Shown: positions 27,801-36,387 of the stretch, piece after piece
How the letters are laid out: each line of letters opens with the position of its first letter
Position numbering within the stretch: the stretch's first letter is position 1
NCBI GenBank assembly: GCA_034435955.1
Contig: DAOTWA010000009.1
Span: 31,790 to 95,789, forward strand
Source: DAOTWA01 sp034435955
GTDB taxonomy: Bacteria; Chloroflexota; Anaerolineae; Anaerolineales; Anaerolineaceae
DNA: 64,000 bases
Direction of reading: 5' to 3'
Program-made: the position numbers and the translations under genes
The notes under the pieces: generated by a model
Databases searched by the model: none
What the model was told of the DNA's origin: nothing
What the model saw: the letters and a program-made list of their open reading frames with translations, nothing else

Positions 27801-30243
27801 CCTGATGGTGGCGTTGATCGGCCTGGTCAGTTATCCCATCGTACGTCTGGCGCTGCCTGGACTGAACGATCATGGCTACCCCCTGGCGCGCATCGCCGGA
27901 CTGGTCATCCTGGCGTATCTCCCCTGGCTGGCAGGCTCGTTCAACGTGCCATTCACGCGGACGACCATCACCGCGGCGCTCGCGATTCTGGCGGGGGCGG
28001 GCATCCTGCTAGGTTACCTGCAGCGCGAAGAACTTGCCCAGGAATGGAGATCTCGGCGAGGTTACTTTCTAACCGTCGAGCTGATTGCACTGGCATTCTT
28101 CGTTTTTGATCTGCTGATCCGTTTGGGCAATCCCGACCTGTGGCACCCGTATTTCGGCGGCGAGAAGCCGATGGACTTCTCTTTTTTCAATGCAGTATTG
28201 AAGAGCACCACCTTTCCCCCTTACGATCCGTGGTTTGCGGGTGGTTACATCAATTATTATTATTACGGCTACGTCATCGTCGGCGTGCTGGATAAATGGC
28301 TTGGGATCATCCCGTCGGTGGCTTACAACCTGATCCTTCCAACCCTGTTCAGCATGGTGGCTCTGGGAGCCTTCAGCCTGGGGTGGAATTTGATCAGCGC
28401 CTGGAGAGGGCCTCGCTGGCGTACGCATCCAGATGGGGGGGATGGTCGTCCTGTCCACTCCAATTCTTACCTGCTGTGGATTGGCATCGCCGCAGCGCTG
28501 GGTCTGGTAGTGTTGGGGAACGAGGGCACGGTGCACATGATCTGGCAGGGCTTCCAGCGCCTGGCCGCCCCGGGTGGGAACATCGACCAGCTCTCATTTC
28601 TCCAAAGCTGGGTATACGCGGTTGAGGGGTTTGTTAAATTCGTCGGCGGAGCACATTTACCGTACGGCACAGGCGACTGGTACTGGATTCCGAGTCGCAC
28701 CATCCCTGGCGAGGCCATCACCGAATTCCCCTTCTTCACCTTCCTCTATGCGGATTTGCACGCCCACATGATCGCATTGCCAGTGACGCTGCTGGCGCTG
28801 GCCTGGTCAGTATCCATGGTGCTCTCGCTTGGTCGCTGGCGAGGTCCAGGCGGGGGTCACACATGGCTGGCGGTAGGGGTGAGTTTCCTCCTCGGAGGGC
28901 TGGCGATTGGGTCCTTACGCCCGACCAACACCTGGGATCTCCCTACCTACCTGACGCTGGCCGTCGTGGCACTGGTTTATGCAGGCTGGAAAGCGCATGA
29001 AACGGTTACGCTGAGGGTGGGCGGACAGAGCTACAAATTGGACAGCCTCCTGACGGCGCTGGCTGGCGCGGCGCTGTTGACGGTACTGTCTTTTGTTATG
29101 TATGAGCCGTTCGCCTACTGGTATGGGCAGGCTTACAACTCGATCGAGCTGTGGAAAGGGGATCGTACACCCTTCGGCTCGTACACCACCCATTGGGGAC
29201 TGTTTCTGTTTGTGTTGATCTCCTGGATGGTATGGGAGACGCGGCAATGGATGGCGGAGACGCCCGTCTCGGCATTGAACCGGCTACGCCCGTTCAAAGG
29301 CCTGATCATCGTCGGCATCGTCGCGCTGGTTGGTGCGGCTGGCCTGCTGGTCTGGCAAGGCGTGCAGATCGGCTGGCTGGCGCTAGGGTTGATGGTTTGG
29401 GCCGGGCTGTTAATCCTGAGGCCTGGACAGCCAGACGCCAAGCGTGCGGTGCTTTTTATGGTTGGAACCGGGATTGCGCTGACCCTGGCGGTCGAGCTGG
29501 TGGTCCTGCGCGGAGACATCGGGCGGATGAACACGGTGTTCAAATTCTACGTCCAGGCCTGGACATTACTGGCGATCAGTTCGGCGGCAGCGTTGGGCTG
29601 GCTGCTACCCGAGCTGGTCGCCTGGCTTCCCGGCTGGCGCAACGCCTGGCAGACGGCTTTTGCAGCCATGGTGGCTGGCGCGGCTCTGTTCACCCTGTTG
29701 GGTGGGGCGGCGAAGATCCGCGATCGTATGGCGCCAGACGCGCCCCACACGCTGGACGGAATGGCCTACATGGCGTACTCGACTTACAATGAAAAGGACA
29801 CCACGATGAACCTGGACGCAGATTACCAGGCCATTCGTTGGATGCAGCGCAACGTATCCGGCTCGCCAGTGATCGTCGAGGCGAACACAGTGGAATACCA
29901 ATGGGGCAATCGCTTCACCATTTACACCGGTCTGCCAGGTGTGGTAGGTTGGTCCTGGCACGAGCGGCAACAGCGCGCATTGCTGCCTTCGGAAATCGTG
30001 ACCAATCGAATCGCAGACATCGCGACTTTTTACACGACGAGCGATCCGCAAACCGCAGAAAAATTTCTCGAGCAGTACAACGTAAAGTACATCATCGTCG
30101 GCCAGTTGGAACGGATCGAATATCCCGGTTCGGGTCTGGAAAAATTTGCCCAATTGGACGGCAAATTGTGGCAAAAAGTCTATGACCAAGCAGGTACGCA
30201 AATATACGAAGTGCTGCCGGCTCGGGCAGTAGCGCAGAGGTAA
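24880..30243 (+). CDS. Giant double GT-C membrane protein (GT39-like plus DUF2298)
   Basis: 1787 residues. Module 1 (about 1-480) is GT39-like, with NWDDNQHLHPDERFLTMV after the first membrane segment, the likely site of the catalytic aspartate. A soluble insert (about 480-960) contains two copies of a beta-rich unit, each ending in QTYWLRIEVS or QTYTLTISN, and then YIFITSNRQWATTTRVPERY. Module 2 (about 965-1787) is a DUF2298/YYY domain with EKPMDFSFFNAVLKSTTFPP, GGYINYYYYGYVIVG, EFPFFTFLYADLHAHM, PTNTWDLPTYL and NTVFKFYVQAWTLLA, ending in a soluble tail. It is predicted to move sugars from a polyprenyl carrier. A gene of this size can hide a frameshifted fusion, but the frame is continuous across the junction. 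Confidence 0.85.
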   Translation: MRQTESSKTTPKAWLFDALLVAILLVGAYLRFIGLNWDDNQHLHPDERFLTMVEGGIEPVKSLVEYFNTQLSSLNPNNRGFGFYVYGDLPIFIVRYLAEWSGMTGYDKVFLLGRAVSASLDLLTVLLVFLIAERLYNRRVGLLAAAFSALAVLQIQLAHYFTVDSFTLFFGTLAFYFAARVQTASARRMAASNGQGDPPTNETQMGELTDGPSATLVEPVRLTRARPHLLADLNSLTPYLLFGLALGCAVASKASAALLAFLLPIAAGVHYIQLPEEERKRESVLIWRNLIVAGALSILVFRVFQPYAFSGPGFFGLTPNPQWLANLKELAAMQRGDVDFPPALQWARRPFLFGIQNLTLWGLGLPLGILVWIGAAWMAWRMLAGEWKDHVLVWLWPLAFIIGQSLSFTKTMRYYILVYPFLEIIAAWAIVKAWDIGRNRMKGRWLSFAAAGLGTAVLLGTLGWAYAFTRIYTRPVTRVAATQWIYQNVPGPVNLQIKTDSGVVNQPLPYEYEETLSSQQPYLLAFHLSAGGSLAQVSLSQVAQLSQTDGAGEKALTVSLLADSNGQPIAQGALSASFKPEGNPSGQTVSVPLSPAVTIQAGQTYWLRIEVSGGQDPLQLSGPIMLDFANGQGLDPVPLPYASHGLRVGQSDQMGFIAYASGQIDQIVLAHAVDREAAPGQKTLQLSLNGGPGGQTATGVVQGDFLTGSDLRGQSYTVTLDRPFEVIRGQTYTLTISNLNGKGAIALYGSSPANESTWDDGLPLRMDNFDGYSGLYQNDLNFEMYWDDNQDKLNRFITTLDQADYIFITSNRQWATTTRVPERYPLTTAYYRDLLGCPPQDDLLWCYRWAQPGMFQGKLGFQLVKVFQSDPNIGPLDINDQSAEEAFTVYDHPKVFIFKKTPEYSSAQVRALLGSVDLSNVIHVLPREVPPHPMTLTLTTQEASIQQAGGTWVQLFDPASLLNRSQPAAAIVWYLMVALIGLVSYPIVRLALPGLNDHGYPLARIAGLVILAYLPWLAGSFNVPFTRTTITAALAILAGAGILLGYLQREELAQEWRSRRGYFLTVELIALAFFVFDLLIRLGNPDLWHPYFGGEKPMDFSFFNAVLKSTTFPPYDPWFAGGYINYYYYGYVIVGVLDKWLGIIPSVAYNLILPTLFSMVALGAFSLGWNLISAWRGPRWRTHPDGGDGRPVHSNSYLLWIGIAAALGLVVLGNEGTVHMIWQGFQRLAAPGGNIDQLSFLQSWVYAVEGFVKFVGGAHLPYGTGDWYWIPSRTIPGEAITEFPFFTFLYADLHAHMIALPVTLLALAWSVSMVLSLGRWRGPGGGHTWLAVGVSFLLGGLAIGSLRPTNTWDLPTYLTLAVVALVYAGWKAHETVTLRVGGQSYKLDSLLTALAGAALLTVLSFVMYEPFAYWYGQAYNSIELWKGDRTPFGSYTTHWGLFLFVLISWMVWETRQWMAETPVSALNRLRPFKGLIIVGIVALVGAAGLLVWQGVQIGWLALGLMVWAGLLILRPGQPDAKRAVLFMVGTGIALTLAVELVVLRGDIGRMNTVFKFYVQAWTLLAISSAAALGWLLPELVAWLPGWRNAWQTAFAAMVAGAALFTLLGGAAKIRDRMAPDAPHTLDGMAYMAYSTYNEKDTTMNLDADYQAIRWMQRNVSGSPVIVEANTVEYQWGNRFTIYTGLPGVVGWSWHERQQRALLPSEIVTNRIADIATFYTTSDPQTAEKFLEQYNVKYIIVGQLERIEYPGSGLEKFAQLDGKLWQKVYDQAGTQIYEVLPARAVAQR

Positions 30244-30245
30244 AG

Positions 30246-30596
30246 ATGGCGATCATATATCACATAGCGCGGCGGGCGGACTGGCTAAGGGCGCGGGCGG
30301 AAGGCGTATACCGCGGGGACACGCTGGCAAGCGAAGGGTTTATCCATTGCTCGACCAAAGACCAGGTGGTGCGCGTCGCCAATCATCTTTTCATGGGGCG
30401 GAGTGGCCTGGCCCTGCTGACCATCGATGAGAGCAGGCTGAAATCTGAAGTGCGATATGAGGCCGCCGTCGATGGGGAGGTGTTCCCGCATATTTACGGA
30501 CCTATCAACCTGGACGCAGTGGTGCGCGCGCAAGCGTTCGAGCCAGGCGAGGACGGCCGGTTCACCGATGAGGCGCTGAAAGTCAATTTCGACTGA
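30246..30596 (+). CDS. DUF952 family protein
   Basis: 116 residues, full length for DUF952. Recognised from MAIIYHIARRADWLRA, GFIHCSTKDQV and the C-terminal VFPHIYGPINLDAV. The HCS motif near residue 34 and the HIYG motif are the conserved core of this ART-like fold. No reaction has been established for the family. It starts 2 bases after the upstream stop codon and sits between two DUF2298 genes, so it is probably co-transcribed with them, which need not mean a shared role. Confidence 0.9.
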   Translation: MAIIYHIARRADWLRARAEGVYRGDTLASEGFIHCSTKDQVVRVANHLFMGRSGLALLTIDESRLKSEVRYEAAVDGEVFPHIYGPINLDAVVRAQAFEPGEDGRFTDEALKVNFD

Positions 30597-30614
30597 AATG
30601 CAGACCGAGACGTC

Positions 30615-33152
30615 ATGATCTCATTCATCCTCTGGTACCTGACCATTTCCGTGGTCGGTTGGCTGGCTGTGCCGCTGGCGTATCGCCTATTGCCGATGCT
30701 CCCCGGCCGGGGATTCGCGCTGGCCCGTCCATTGGGGTTGCTGATCTGGGGCTATGTCTTTTGGTTGCTGGCTTCTTTAGGCGTGATCGAGAATAACTCC
30801 GGCGGCCTGCTACTAGCCCTGCTGGTGCTGATCGCGCTGAGCCTGTGGAGCGGCTGGAAGGATCGTTTTCGCGGGTTATGGGACTGGCTGAGAGCGCAGC
30901 GCCGGCTGGTCCTGGCAGTCGAGCTGGTGTTCCTGATCAGTTTTGGCATCTGGGCTTTTGTGCGCTCAGCCAATCCCGAGATCGCGGGCACGGAAAAACC
31001 CATGGAAATGGCTTTCATTAACGCCATCTTGCGCTCCCCGACCTTCCCGCCTCACGACCCCTGGCTTTCCGGTTACGCCATCTCGTATTACTACTTCGGC
31101 TACGTCATCGCCGCCATGCTGGTGCGACTGACGGGCATCCCATCGAGCGTGGGTTTCAACCTGATGGCGGCGATGATTTTCGGCCTGGTGGCGCAGGCGT
31201 CCTACGGCCTGTTGCACGACATGCTGGTCCTATGGCGGCGACGAGGAGGTGAGAACGAGGGACGCGAGCGGGTTTCTTTGTGGTTGCCCCTGCTGGCGCC
31301 TTTTTTCATCCTCATCGTCAGCAACCTGGAAGGTTTTCTGGACGTACTGCATTCGGCCGGCGCCTTCTGGACGCAAGGCGCGAATGGCGCCTGGACCTCG
31401 AGCTTCTGGTCGTGGCTGAATATCAAGGAATTGGTTGCGCCGCCGCCTACGCCGCTCTCGTTAATGCCCACCCGACCTGGAGGGGTGGTGTGGTGGCAGG
31501 CGTCGCGTGTTCTCCAGGATTTCACCCTGACAGGCCAGCCGCTGGAGATCATCGACGAGTTCCCATTCTTTTCGTTTCTGCTGTCTGATCTGCATCCCCA
31601 CGTGTTGGCGATGCCATTCGGCCTGCTGATGATCGGGATCGCGCTCAATCTCTTTCTGGATCACAGGGAGCGATCGATCGACATTTTCGGCTTGAAGATA
31701 CGGATGGATGCGCCCGAGTTTCTTTTTACCGCGGTGGCTCTGGGCGGGATGGCTTTCATGAACACCTGGGATTTCCCGGTATACCTGGCCCTGGTATGCG
31801 CCGCTTACACGTTGCGGCGCTATCAGCTCATGGGATGGAGCCAGGCGCGGTTCTGGGAGTTTATTGGGCTGCTGGCGGCGCTGGGAATCGCCGGAGTCAT
31901 CCTGTACATTCCTTTTTATGTTGGTTTCTCTTCCCAGGCGGGCGGGATCATCCCGAGCCTGATCTTCAACACGCGCGGAGTCTATTTCTGGGTGATGTTC
32001 GCGCCATTACTGATCCCCATTCTGGCCTGGCTGGCGCATCAATGGCGAAAAGAAGGGGATCGCCGCGCCTTGTTCTCGGGCTGCGGTTTAGCAGCCGGAG
32101 TGGTCGTTTTATTGTGGGGACTGTCCTTCGGCATGGCCTATGCCATCACGCGCATTCCGCTGGCAGGGGAGAAGTTCCTGGAGGTGCAGGGTGCGACGCC
32201 CACCATGGTCAATGAATTGTTCTCAGAGGCTTTCTACCGGAGGTTGACCGATCCGCTCACATGGCTGACCGCGGCGGGCGTTTTCGCGCTGGCATGGGGC
32301 CTGCTGCGCGGCCGGGTTTTCCGTCACCGGGGGGCGAGCGACCCTGAGGATGGTAGCGCTTCGGCCGAACAGCCGCAGATCATCGAACACGTATTTCCAC
32401 TCCTGCTGGTTCTGCTTGGTGCGCTGCTGACGCTCGGCCCGGAGTTCTTCTATCTGCGCGACAGCTTTGGCACGCGTATGAACACGATTTTCAAATTCTA
32501 TTTCCAGACCTGGATGGTATGGGGACTGGCGGCGGCTTACGGCACGGCAGTTTTGCTTGGCTCTCTGCGGGGAGCAGCCGCCATAGCTTTCCGCTCCGGC
32601 ATGGTGGTATTGGCCTGCATGTCAATGGCCTATCCGGTCTTCAGCCTGGCCAACAAGACCAATGATTTCAAACCCTACGGCGGCTTTACCCTGGATGGCA
32701 CGGCCTTCATGAGTCCTGACGAACTGTCAGCGATCGAATGGCTGAAACATGCTCCTTTCGGGGTAGTGGCGGAAGCCGTCGGCGGCGATTACAGCGGTTA
32801 TGCACGCGTCTCGACGCTCAGCGGCGACCCGAGCGTGCTGGGCTGGGTTGGGCACGAATTGCAGTGGCGCGGCGGGACGGAGGAGATGGGTTCACGCGCC
32901 AGCGATTTGGAAACGTTGTACCGAAGCAGCAATTGGGAGCAAACCCTTGCCATCTTGCGCGAATATGATATTCGCTACGTTTACGTCGGTCCGCTGGAGG
33001 AGAGCGCCTACCCGGTGAATATCAACAAATTCCAGCGCGGCCTTGTGCAGGTCTATAAAAATAACTCGGTGACCATATTCGAGGTGCCCGGTCAAGCCGA
33101 GCAGACCAGCCCGCCGGCCGTGACAGGAGCCAGCCTGGAGAGTGCCCCATGA
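30615..33152 (+). CDS. DUF2298 (YYY) membrane protein
   Basis: 845 residues with about 15 hydrophobic segments. It shares its whole motif series with the C-terminal half of the 1787-residue protein: EKPMEMAFINAILRSPTFPP, GYAISYYYFGYVIAAML, DEFPFFSFLLSDLHPHVLAM, MNTWDFPVYL, and NTIFKFYFQTWMVWG near residue 625. The C-terminal 150 residues are soluble, with YVYVGPLEESAY. This family is found mainly in Chloroflexota and archaea and is treated as a GT-C-related membrane enzyme; its reaction is not established. Its stop overlaps the start of the next gene (ATGA). Confidence 0.88.
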   Translation: MISFILWYLTISVVGWLAVPLAYRLLPMLPGRGFALARPLGLLIWGYVFWLLASLGVIENNSGGLLLALLVLIALSLWSGWKDRFRGLWDWLRAQRRLVLAVELVFLISFGIWAFVRSANPEIAGTEKPMEMAFINAILRSPTFPPHDPWLSGYAISYYYFGYVIAAMLVRLTGIPSSVGFNLMAAMIFGLVAQASYGLLHDMLVLWRRRGGENEGRERVSLWLPLLAPFFILIVSNLEGFLDVLHSAGAFWTQGANGAWTSSFWSWLNIKELVAPPPTPLSLMPTRPGGVVWWQASRVLQDFTLTGQPLEIIDEFPFFSFLLSDLHPHVLAMPFGLLMIGIALNLFLDHRERSIDIFGLKIRMDAPEFLFTAVALGGMAFMNTWDFPVYLALVCAAYTLRRYQLMGWSQARFWEFIGLLAALGIAGVILYIPFYVGFSSQAGGIIPSLIFNTRGVYFWVMFAPLLIPILAWLAHQWRKEGDRRALFSGCGLAAGVVVLLWGLSFGMAYAITRIPLAGEKFLEVQGATPTMVNELFSEAFYRRLTDPLTWLTAAGVFALAWGLLRGRVFRHRGASDPEDGSASAEQPQIIEHVFPLLLVLLGALLTLGPEFFYLRDSFGTRMNTIFKFYFQTWMVWGLAAAYGTAVLLGSLRGAAAIAFRSGMVVLACMSMAYPVFSLANKTNDFKPYGGFTLDGTAFMSPDELSAIEWLKHAPFGVVAEAVGGDYSGYARVSTLSGDPSVLGWVGHELQWRGGTEEMGSRASDLETLYRSSNWEQTLAILREYDIRYVYVGPLEESAYPVNINKFQRGLVQVYKNNSVTIFEVPGQAEQTSPPAVTGASLESAP

Positions 33153-34891
33153 CCAACCACAAGCTGACGCTCGAGCAGCTCCTTTACATCGCCATAATGG
33201 TGGTCGCCCTGGCCGTACGCTTCCTGCGTCTGGGCGCCAACCCGCTGAGCGACACCGAAGCCGCCCTGGCGCTCCAAGCGTTGGGCCTGGCGAACGGCTC
33301 ACCCGTGCTGATCGGGAGCCAGCCGGGGTATGTGCTGTGGAGCAGCGCTTTATTCGCTTTCATGGGAAGCAGCAATTTCCTGGCGCGGTTCTGGCCGGCG
33401 CTGTTCGGAAGCCTGATCGTGGCAATACCTTATTTGCTGCGTGAGCGTCTCGGGCGCAAGACGGCTTTGGTGCTGGCCCTAGCGCTGGCGATCGACCCGG
33501 GGCTTGCGGCGATTTCGCGTCAGGTGGGCGGCCTGGCGATAGCGATTTCAGCCGTGGGTCTGGCGGTTGGATTCTGGCTGCAGAGAAAGCCTGTTATGGC
33601 GGGCATATTCGCGGGATTGGCTCTGTTAGGTGGTCCGGGGCTGTGGCAAGGGCTCATCGGATTGGGTCTTTCGTACGGTCTGTATTACTGGTTCAGTGAA
33701 GCACCCCGCAAGCAGGAAAACCAAGATCATGATGCAATGGCGCCTGGTGAAGCCGACGCGAAGCGGGGGTTCGGTTACCGCGAGGCTATCTTCGGGGCTG
33801 CTGGCGCGCTCCTGGTGGCCGGAACGCTGTTCTTCCGCACCCCGCAAGGCCTGAGCGCAGCCGCCCAAAGTCTGGCCGTCTATTGGCAGGGATGGCTCTC
33901 TGGGCAAGGCGAATCCCCGCTGAAGCTGATCGCAGCCTTACTGGCGTACGAACCCTTGGCATGGATATTCGCCCTGGTGAGGCTGCTGTTCGTACGCGAA
34001 AAAGATCTTCTCGACCGCTTTCTGGGATGGTGGTTACTGACCGCCTTGCTCATGGCGTTAATCTACCCACTGCGGCAGGTGACGGATCTGGCATGGGCTC
34101 TGCTGCCGCTGTGGGCTTTGGCCGCCCGTCAGTTGGCCAGTTTGGTTGCACTGCCTGACGAGCACCGCACGACTGCCATTGTATTTGCCGCCGTTGTTTT
34201 CCTCGCACTGGCGTTCAATTGGGAGAACCTGGCCGGGATGGCCAATGCTGCCGGAGGGCCGCAACCTGACGACGTACGCTGGTTCGCCGTGATGGGCGTG
34301 TTCGTGTTCGTCTTGATTGCTGCTTTGCTGGTGGGCTGGGGTTGGTCGGGGGTGAGCGCCCGTAAGGGGCTGGGGTGGGGCATCGCTGCAGGATTTCTGG
34401 TCTACACGCTCAACGCGGCCTGGTTCGCGGCTGGAATCAAGATGCCGGCGAGGTACGAGTTATGGGAGACGACGCCGCTGCCAGCTCAAGCGAATCTGAT
34501 GACCCGCGTATTGGGCCAGTTATCCGATTGGAACACCGGCACCAGCCACAGCCTGGATGTACTGGTGGCGGGCATATCCTCACCGGCGTTGCGCTGGGAA
34601 TTGCGTAATTTTACCCACGCCAGTTTCGTGGATTACCTGTCGCCAGGGACTTCTGCAGCGGTTGTAATCACGCCAGCGGAAAACGAGCCGGCTTTGGCGG
34701 CCAGTTACCGTGGTGAAAGCTTCGTATGGACGAAGACACCGGAATGGTCGTCGCTCTCTCCTTACGATTGGCTACCTTGGTTAGTGTCTCGCCAGGTACC
34801 AACGCAGGAGTCCAGTCTGATCTTATGGGCAAAAACGTCGCTATTCCCAGGCGCAGGAACGCCCGGACAGCAAGACAGCGTCACACCGTAG
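33149..34891 (+). CDS. Agl23-like GT-C membrane protein (TIGR03663-like)
   Basis: 580 residues with about 12 hydrophobic segments. The N-terminal MVVALAVRFLRLGANPLSDTEAALALQALGL pattern places an acidic pair (DTEA) after the first membrane segment, as in GT39-type enzymes. The ordering of segments resembles the TIGR03663/Agl23 family, which occurs beside DUF2298 proteins. The start overlaps the upstream stop by four bases. The last 120 residues are soluble and contain FVWTKTPEW, similar in layout to the tail of the 1787-residue protein (IFKKTPEY). Family assignment is from general pattern; function in glycan transfer or flippase support is inferred. Confidence 0.75.
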   Translation: MTNHKLTLEQLLYIAIMVVALAVRFLRLGANPLSDTEAALALQALGLANGSPVLIGSQPGYVLWSSALFAFMGSSNFLARFWPALFGSLIVAIPYLLRERLGRKTALVLALALAIDPGLAAISRQVGGLAIAISAVGLAVGFWLQRKPVMAGIFAGLALLGGPGLWQGLIGLGLSYGLYYWFSEAPRKQENQDHDAMAPGEADAKRGFGYREAIFGAAGALLVAGTLFFRTPQGLSAAAQSLAVYWQGWLSGQGESPLKLIAALLAYEPLAWIFALVRLLFVREKDLLDRFLGWWLLTALLMALIYPLRQVTDLAWALLPLWALAARQLASLVALPDEHRTTAIVFAAVVFLALAFNWENLAGMANAAGGPQPDDVRWFAVMGVFVFVLIAALLVGWGWSGVSARKGLGWGIAAGFLVYTLNAAWFAAGIKMPARYELWETTPLPAQANLMTRVLGQLSDWNTGTSHSLDVLVAGISSPALRWELRNFTHASFVDYLSPGTSAAVVITPAENEPALAASYRGESFVWTKTPEWSSLSPYDWLPWLVSRQVPTQESSLILWAKTSLFPGAGTPGQQDSVTP

Positions 34892-34919
34892 AATTCTGGT
34901 GGGTGTGGGTGGAGATGGG

Positions 34920-35594
34920 ATGCCTGTTCCAAATCTGATTGCGATTGACGGCCCGGCGGCCTCGGGCAAATCCACGCTGGGCGAGCTGCTGGCGAAGGAG
35001 TTGGGCTATCTATACTTCGATACCGGCGTGATGTATCGGGCAGTCACCTGGGCAGCTTTACAACAGAATATACCTATTGAAGATGAGGCGGCGGTCACGG
35101 CCCTGGCCGAGCGCATCCAGATCGACGTGCGGCCGCCATCGAAAAATGATGGCCGGGCTTACGATGTGTGGGTGAATGACCGCGATGTAACCTGGGATAT
35201 CCGCACGGCAGAGGTGGAAGCTAATGTCTCGCTGGTCTCCTCATATCGGGGAGTGCGGCGGGCATTAACCCTCCAACAGCGCCGCATCGGTGCGCGCGGG
35301 CGGGTCGTGATGGTAGGCAGGGATATCGGCACGGTGGTTTTTCCCGAAGCCGAGGTGAAGATCTATCTGGTGGCGTCAGTCGAAGAGCGTGCCCGGCGCC
35401 GTTTCGAAGAATTGCGCTCACGGGGTGAAGCGGCGGATTATAAAGAAATCCTGGAGGCGATGCGCAAACGGGACGACTTCGATGCCTCACGGCAGATTGC
35501 ACCCATGCGCCCGGCCGACGATGCGTATATGATCGATACGGACGGATTGAGCATCGAGGAAGTGTTAAAGCAGGTCATGTGTTTGCTGACATGA
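34920..35594 (+). CDS. cmk: Cytidylate kinase
   Basis: 224 residues from the ATG at 34920, which has GGAG 5 bases upstream; a GTG 21 bases earlier in frame is less likely. It phosphorylates CMP and dCMP. Visible motifs are the P-loop IAIDGPAASGKSTLGELLA, YFDTGVMYRAVTW (nucleoside site), GRDIGTVVFPEAEVKIYLVAS and the lid arginines ARRRFEEL. The standard length and a good match support the call. It overlaps the next gene by four bases, the common cmk-plsC arrangement. Confidence 0.96.
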   Translation: MPVPNLIAIDGPAASGKSTLGELLAKELGYLYFDTGVMYRAVTWAALQQNIPIEDEAAVTALAERIQIDVRPPSKNDGRAYDVWVNDRDVTWDIRTAEVEANVSLVSSYRGVRRALTLQQRRIGARGRVVMVGRDIGTVVFPEAEVKIYLVASVEERARRRFEELRSRGEAADYKEILEAMRKRDDFDASRQIAPMRPADDAYMIDTDGLSIEEVLKQVMCLLT

Positions 35595-36295
35595 GTGCGG
35601 AGTATCGGATCTCCTGGCGCTACCGCCAGACGCGTCGATTCCTACAGGCCGCGTTTCGGATTATCTTCAGATTGATCGCGCGCGTGCGCGTCAGCGGTCT
35701 GGAGCATGTACCGGCTAAAGGGGCTTATCTGCTGGTCTTCAATCACGTATCGATATTCGATCCGCCCTTCATCCTGGCTTTCTGGCCGACCATGCCGGAA
35801 GTGCTGGGCGCAGTTGAAATCTGGGACCGACCAGGCCAATCGGTGCTGGTGCGGTTGTACGGCGGCATCCCGATCCGGCGGGGCGAAGTAGACCGTGGGG
35901 CAATGCAGCAGATGATTTTGGCGCTGAGATCTGGCTACCCCCTGATGGTTTCACCAGAGGGTGGCCGCTCGCACAGTCCAGGAATGCGGCGCGCAAAAGC
36001 TGGCGCAGTGTACCTGTTGGAGAAGACCGGCGTGCCCATCCTGCCGGTAGGAGTGATTGGTACTACGGATGACTTCTTCCTGCGGGCGGCGCGAGGAGAG
36101 CGTCCTTTGCTTGAGCTGATCATTGGCGAACCGTTTAGCCTGCCAGGCGCCGACGGAATCGCGATTCCGAGAGAGGCCCGCCAGAGGCAGATCGATCTGG
36201 TCATGGAACGAGTTGCGCGACTGCTGCCGCGGGAATATCGAGGGGTGTATGGGTGTGGGGAGATGAACGCAGCAATATCCTGGTTTGGAAATTGA
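35591..36295 (+). CDS. plsC: 1-acylglycerol-3-phosphate acyltransferase (PlsC-like)
   Basis: 234 residues from the ATG that overlaps the cmk stop. A hydrophobic N-terminal helix is followed by the acyltransferase blocks: NHVSIFDPP (the catalytic HX4D), RLYGGIPIRRGEV, SPEGGRSHSPGMRRAKAGA (glycerol-3-phosphate site) and PILPVGVIGT. It acylates lysophosphatidate in phospholipid synthesis at the membrane. The family also acylates other glycerolipids, so the exact acceptor is inferred. Confidence 0.92.
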   Translation: MSAEYRISWRYRQTRRFLQAAFRIIFRLIARVRVSGLEHVPAKGAYLLVFNHVSIFDPPFILAFWPTMPEVLGAVEIWDRPGQSVLVRLYGGIPIRRGEVDRGAMQQMILALRSGYPLMVSPEGGRSHSPGMRRAKAGAVYLLEKTGVPILPVGVIGTTDDFFLRAARGERPLLELIIGEPFSLPGADGIAIPREARQRQIDLVMERVARLLPREYRGVYGCGEMNAAISWFGN

Positions 36296-36321
36296 AAGCT
36301 GATTGCGGATAGCAAAACTGT

Positions 36322-36348
36322 ATTCTAAGCCGGTTAGAATGCTATAAT
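36322..36348 (+). promoter_or_regulatory. Palindrome and -10 box upstream of the histidine kinase gene
   Basis: A 19-base perfect inverted repeat, ATTCTAA-GCCGG-TTAGAAT (36322-36340), lies where the -35 region should be. It ends 2 bases before a TATAAT at 36343-36348. The kinase ATG is 40 bases downstream of the -10 box. The position suggests a repressor or activator operator. The -35 hexamer itself is not recognisable, which would fit activation by a bound regulator. Confidence 0.6.
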
Positions 36349-36387
36349 AACGGTAAGTGGGACATTTAATCAGGAGATTCGCGCCCC

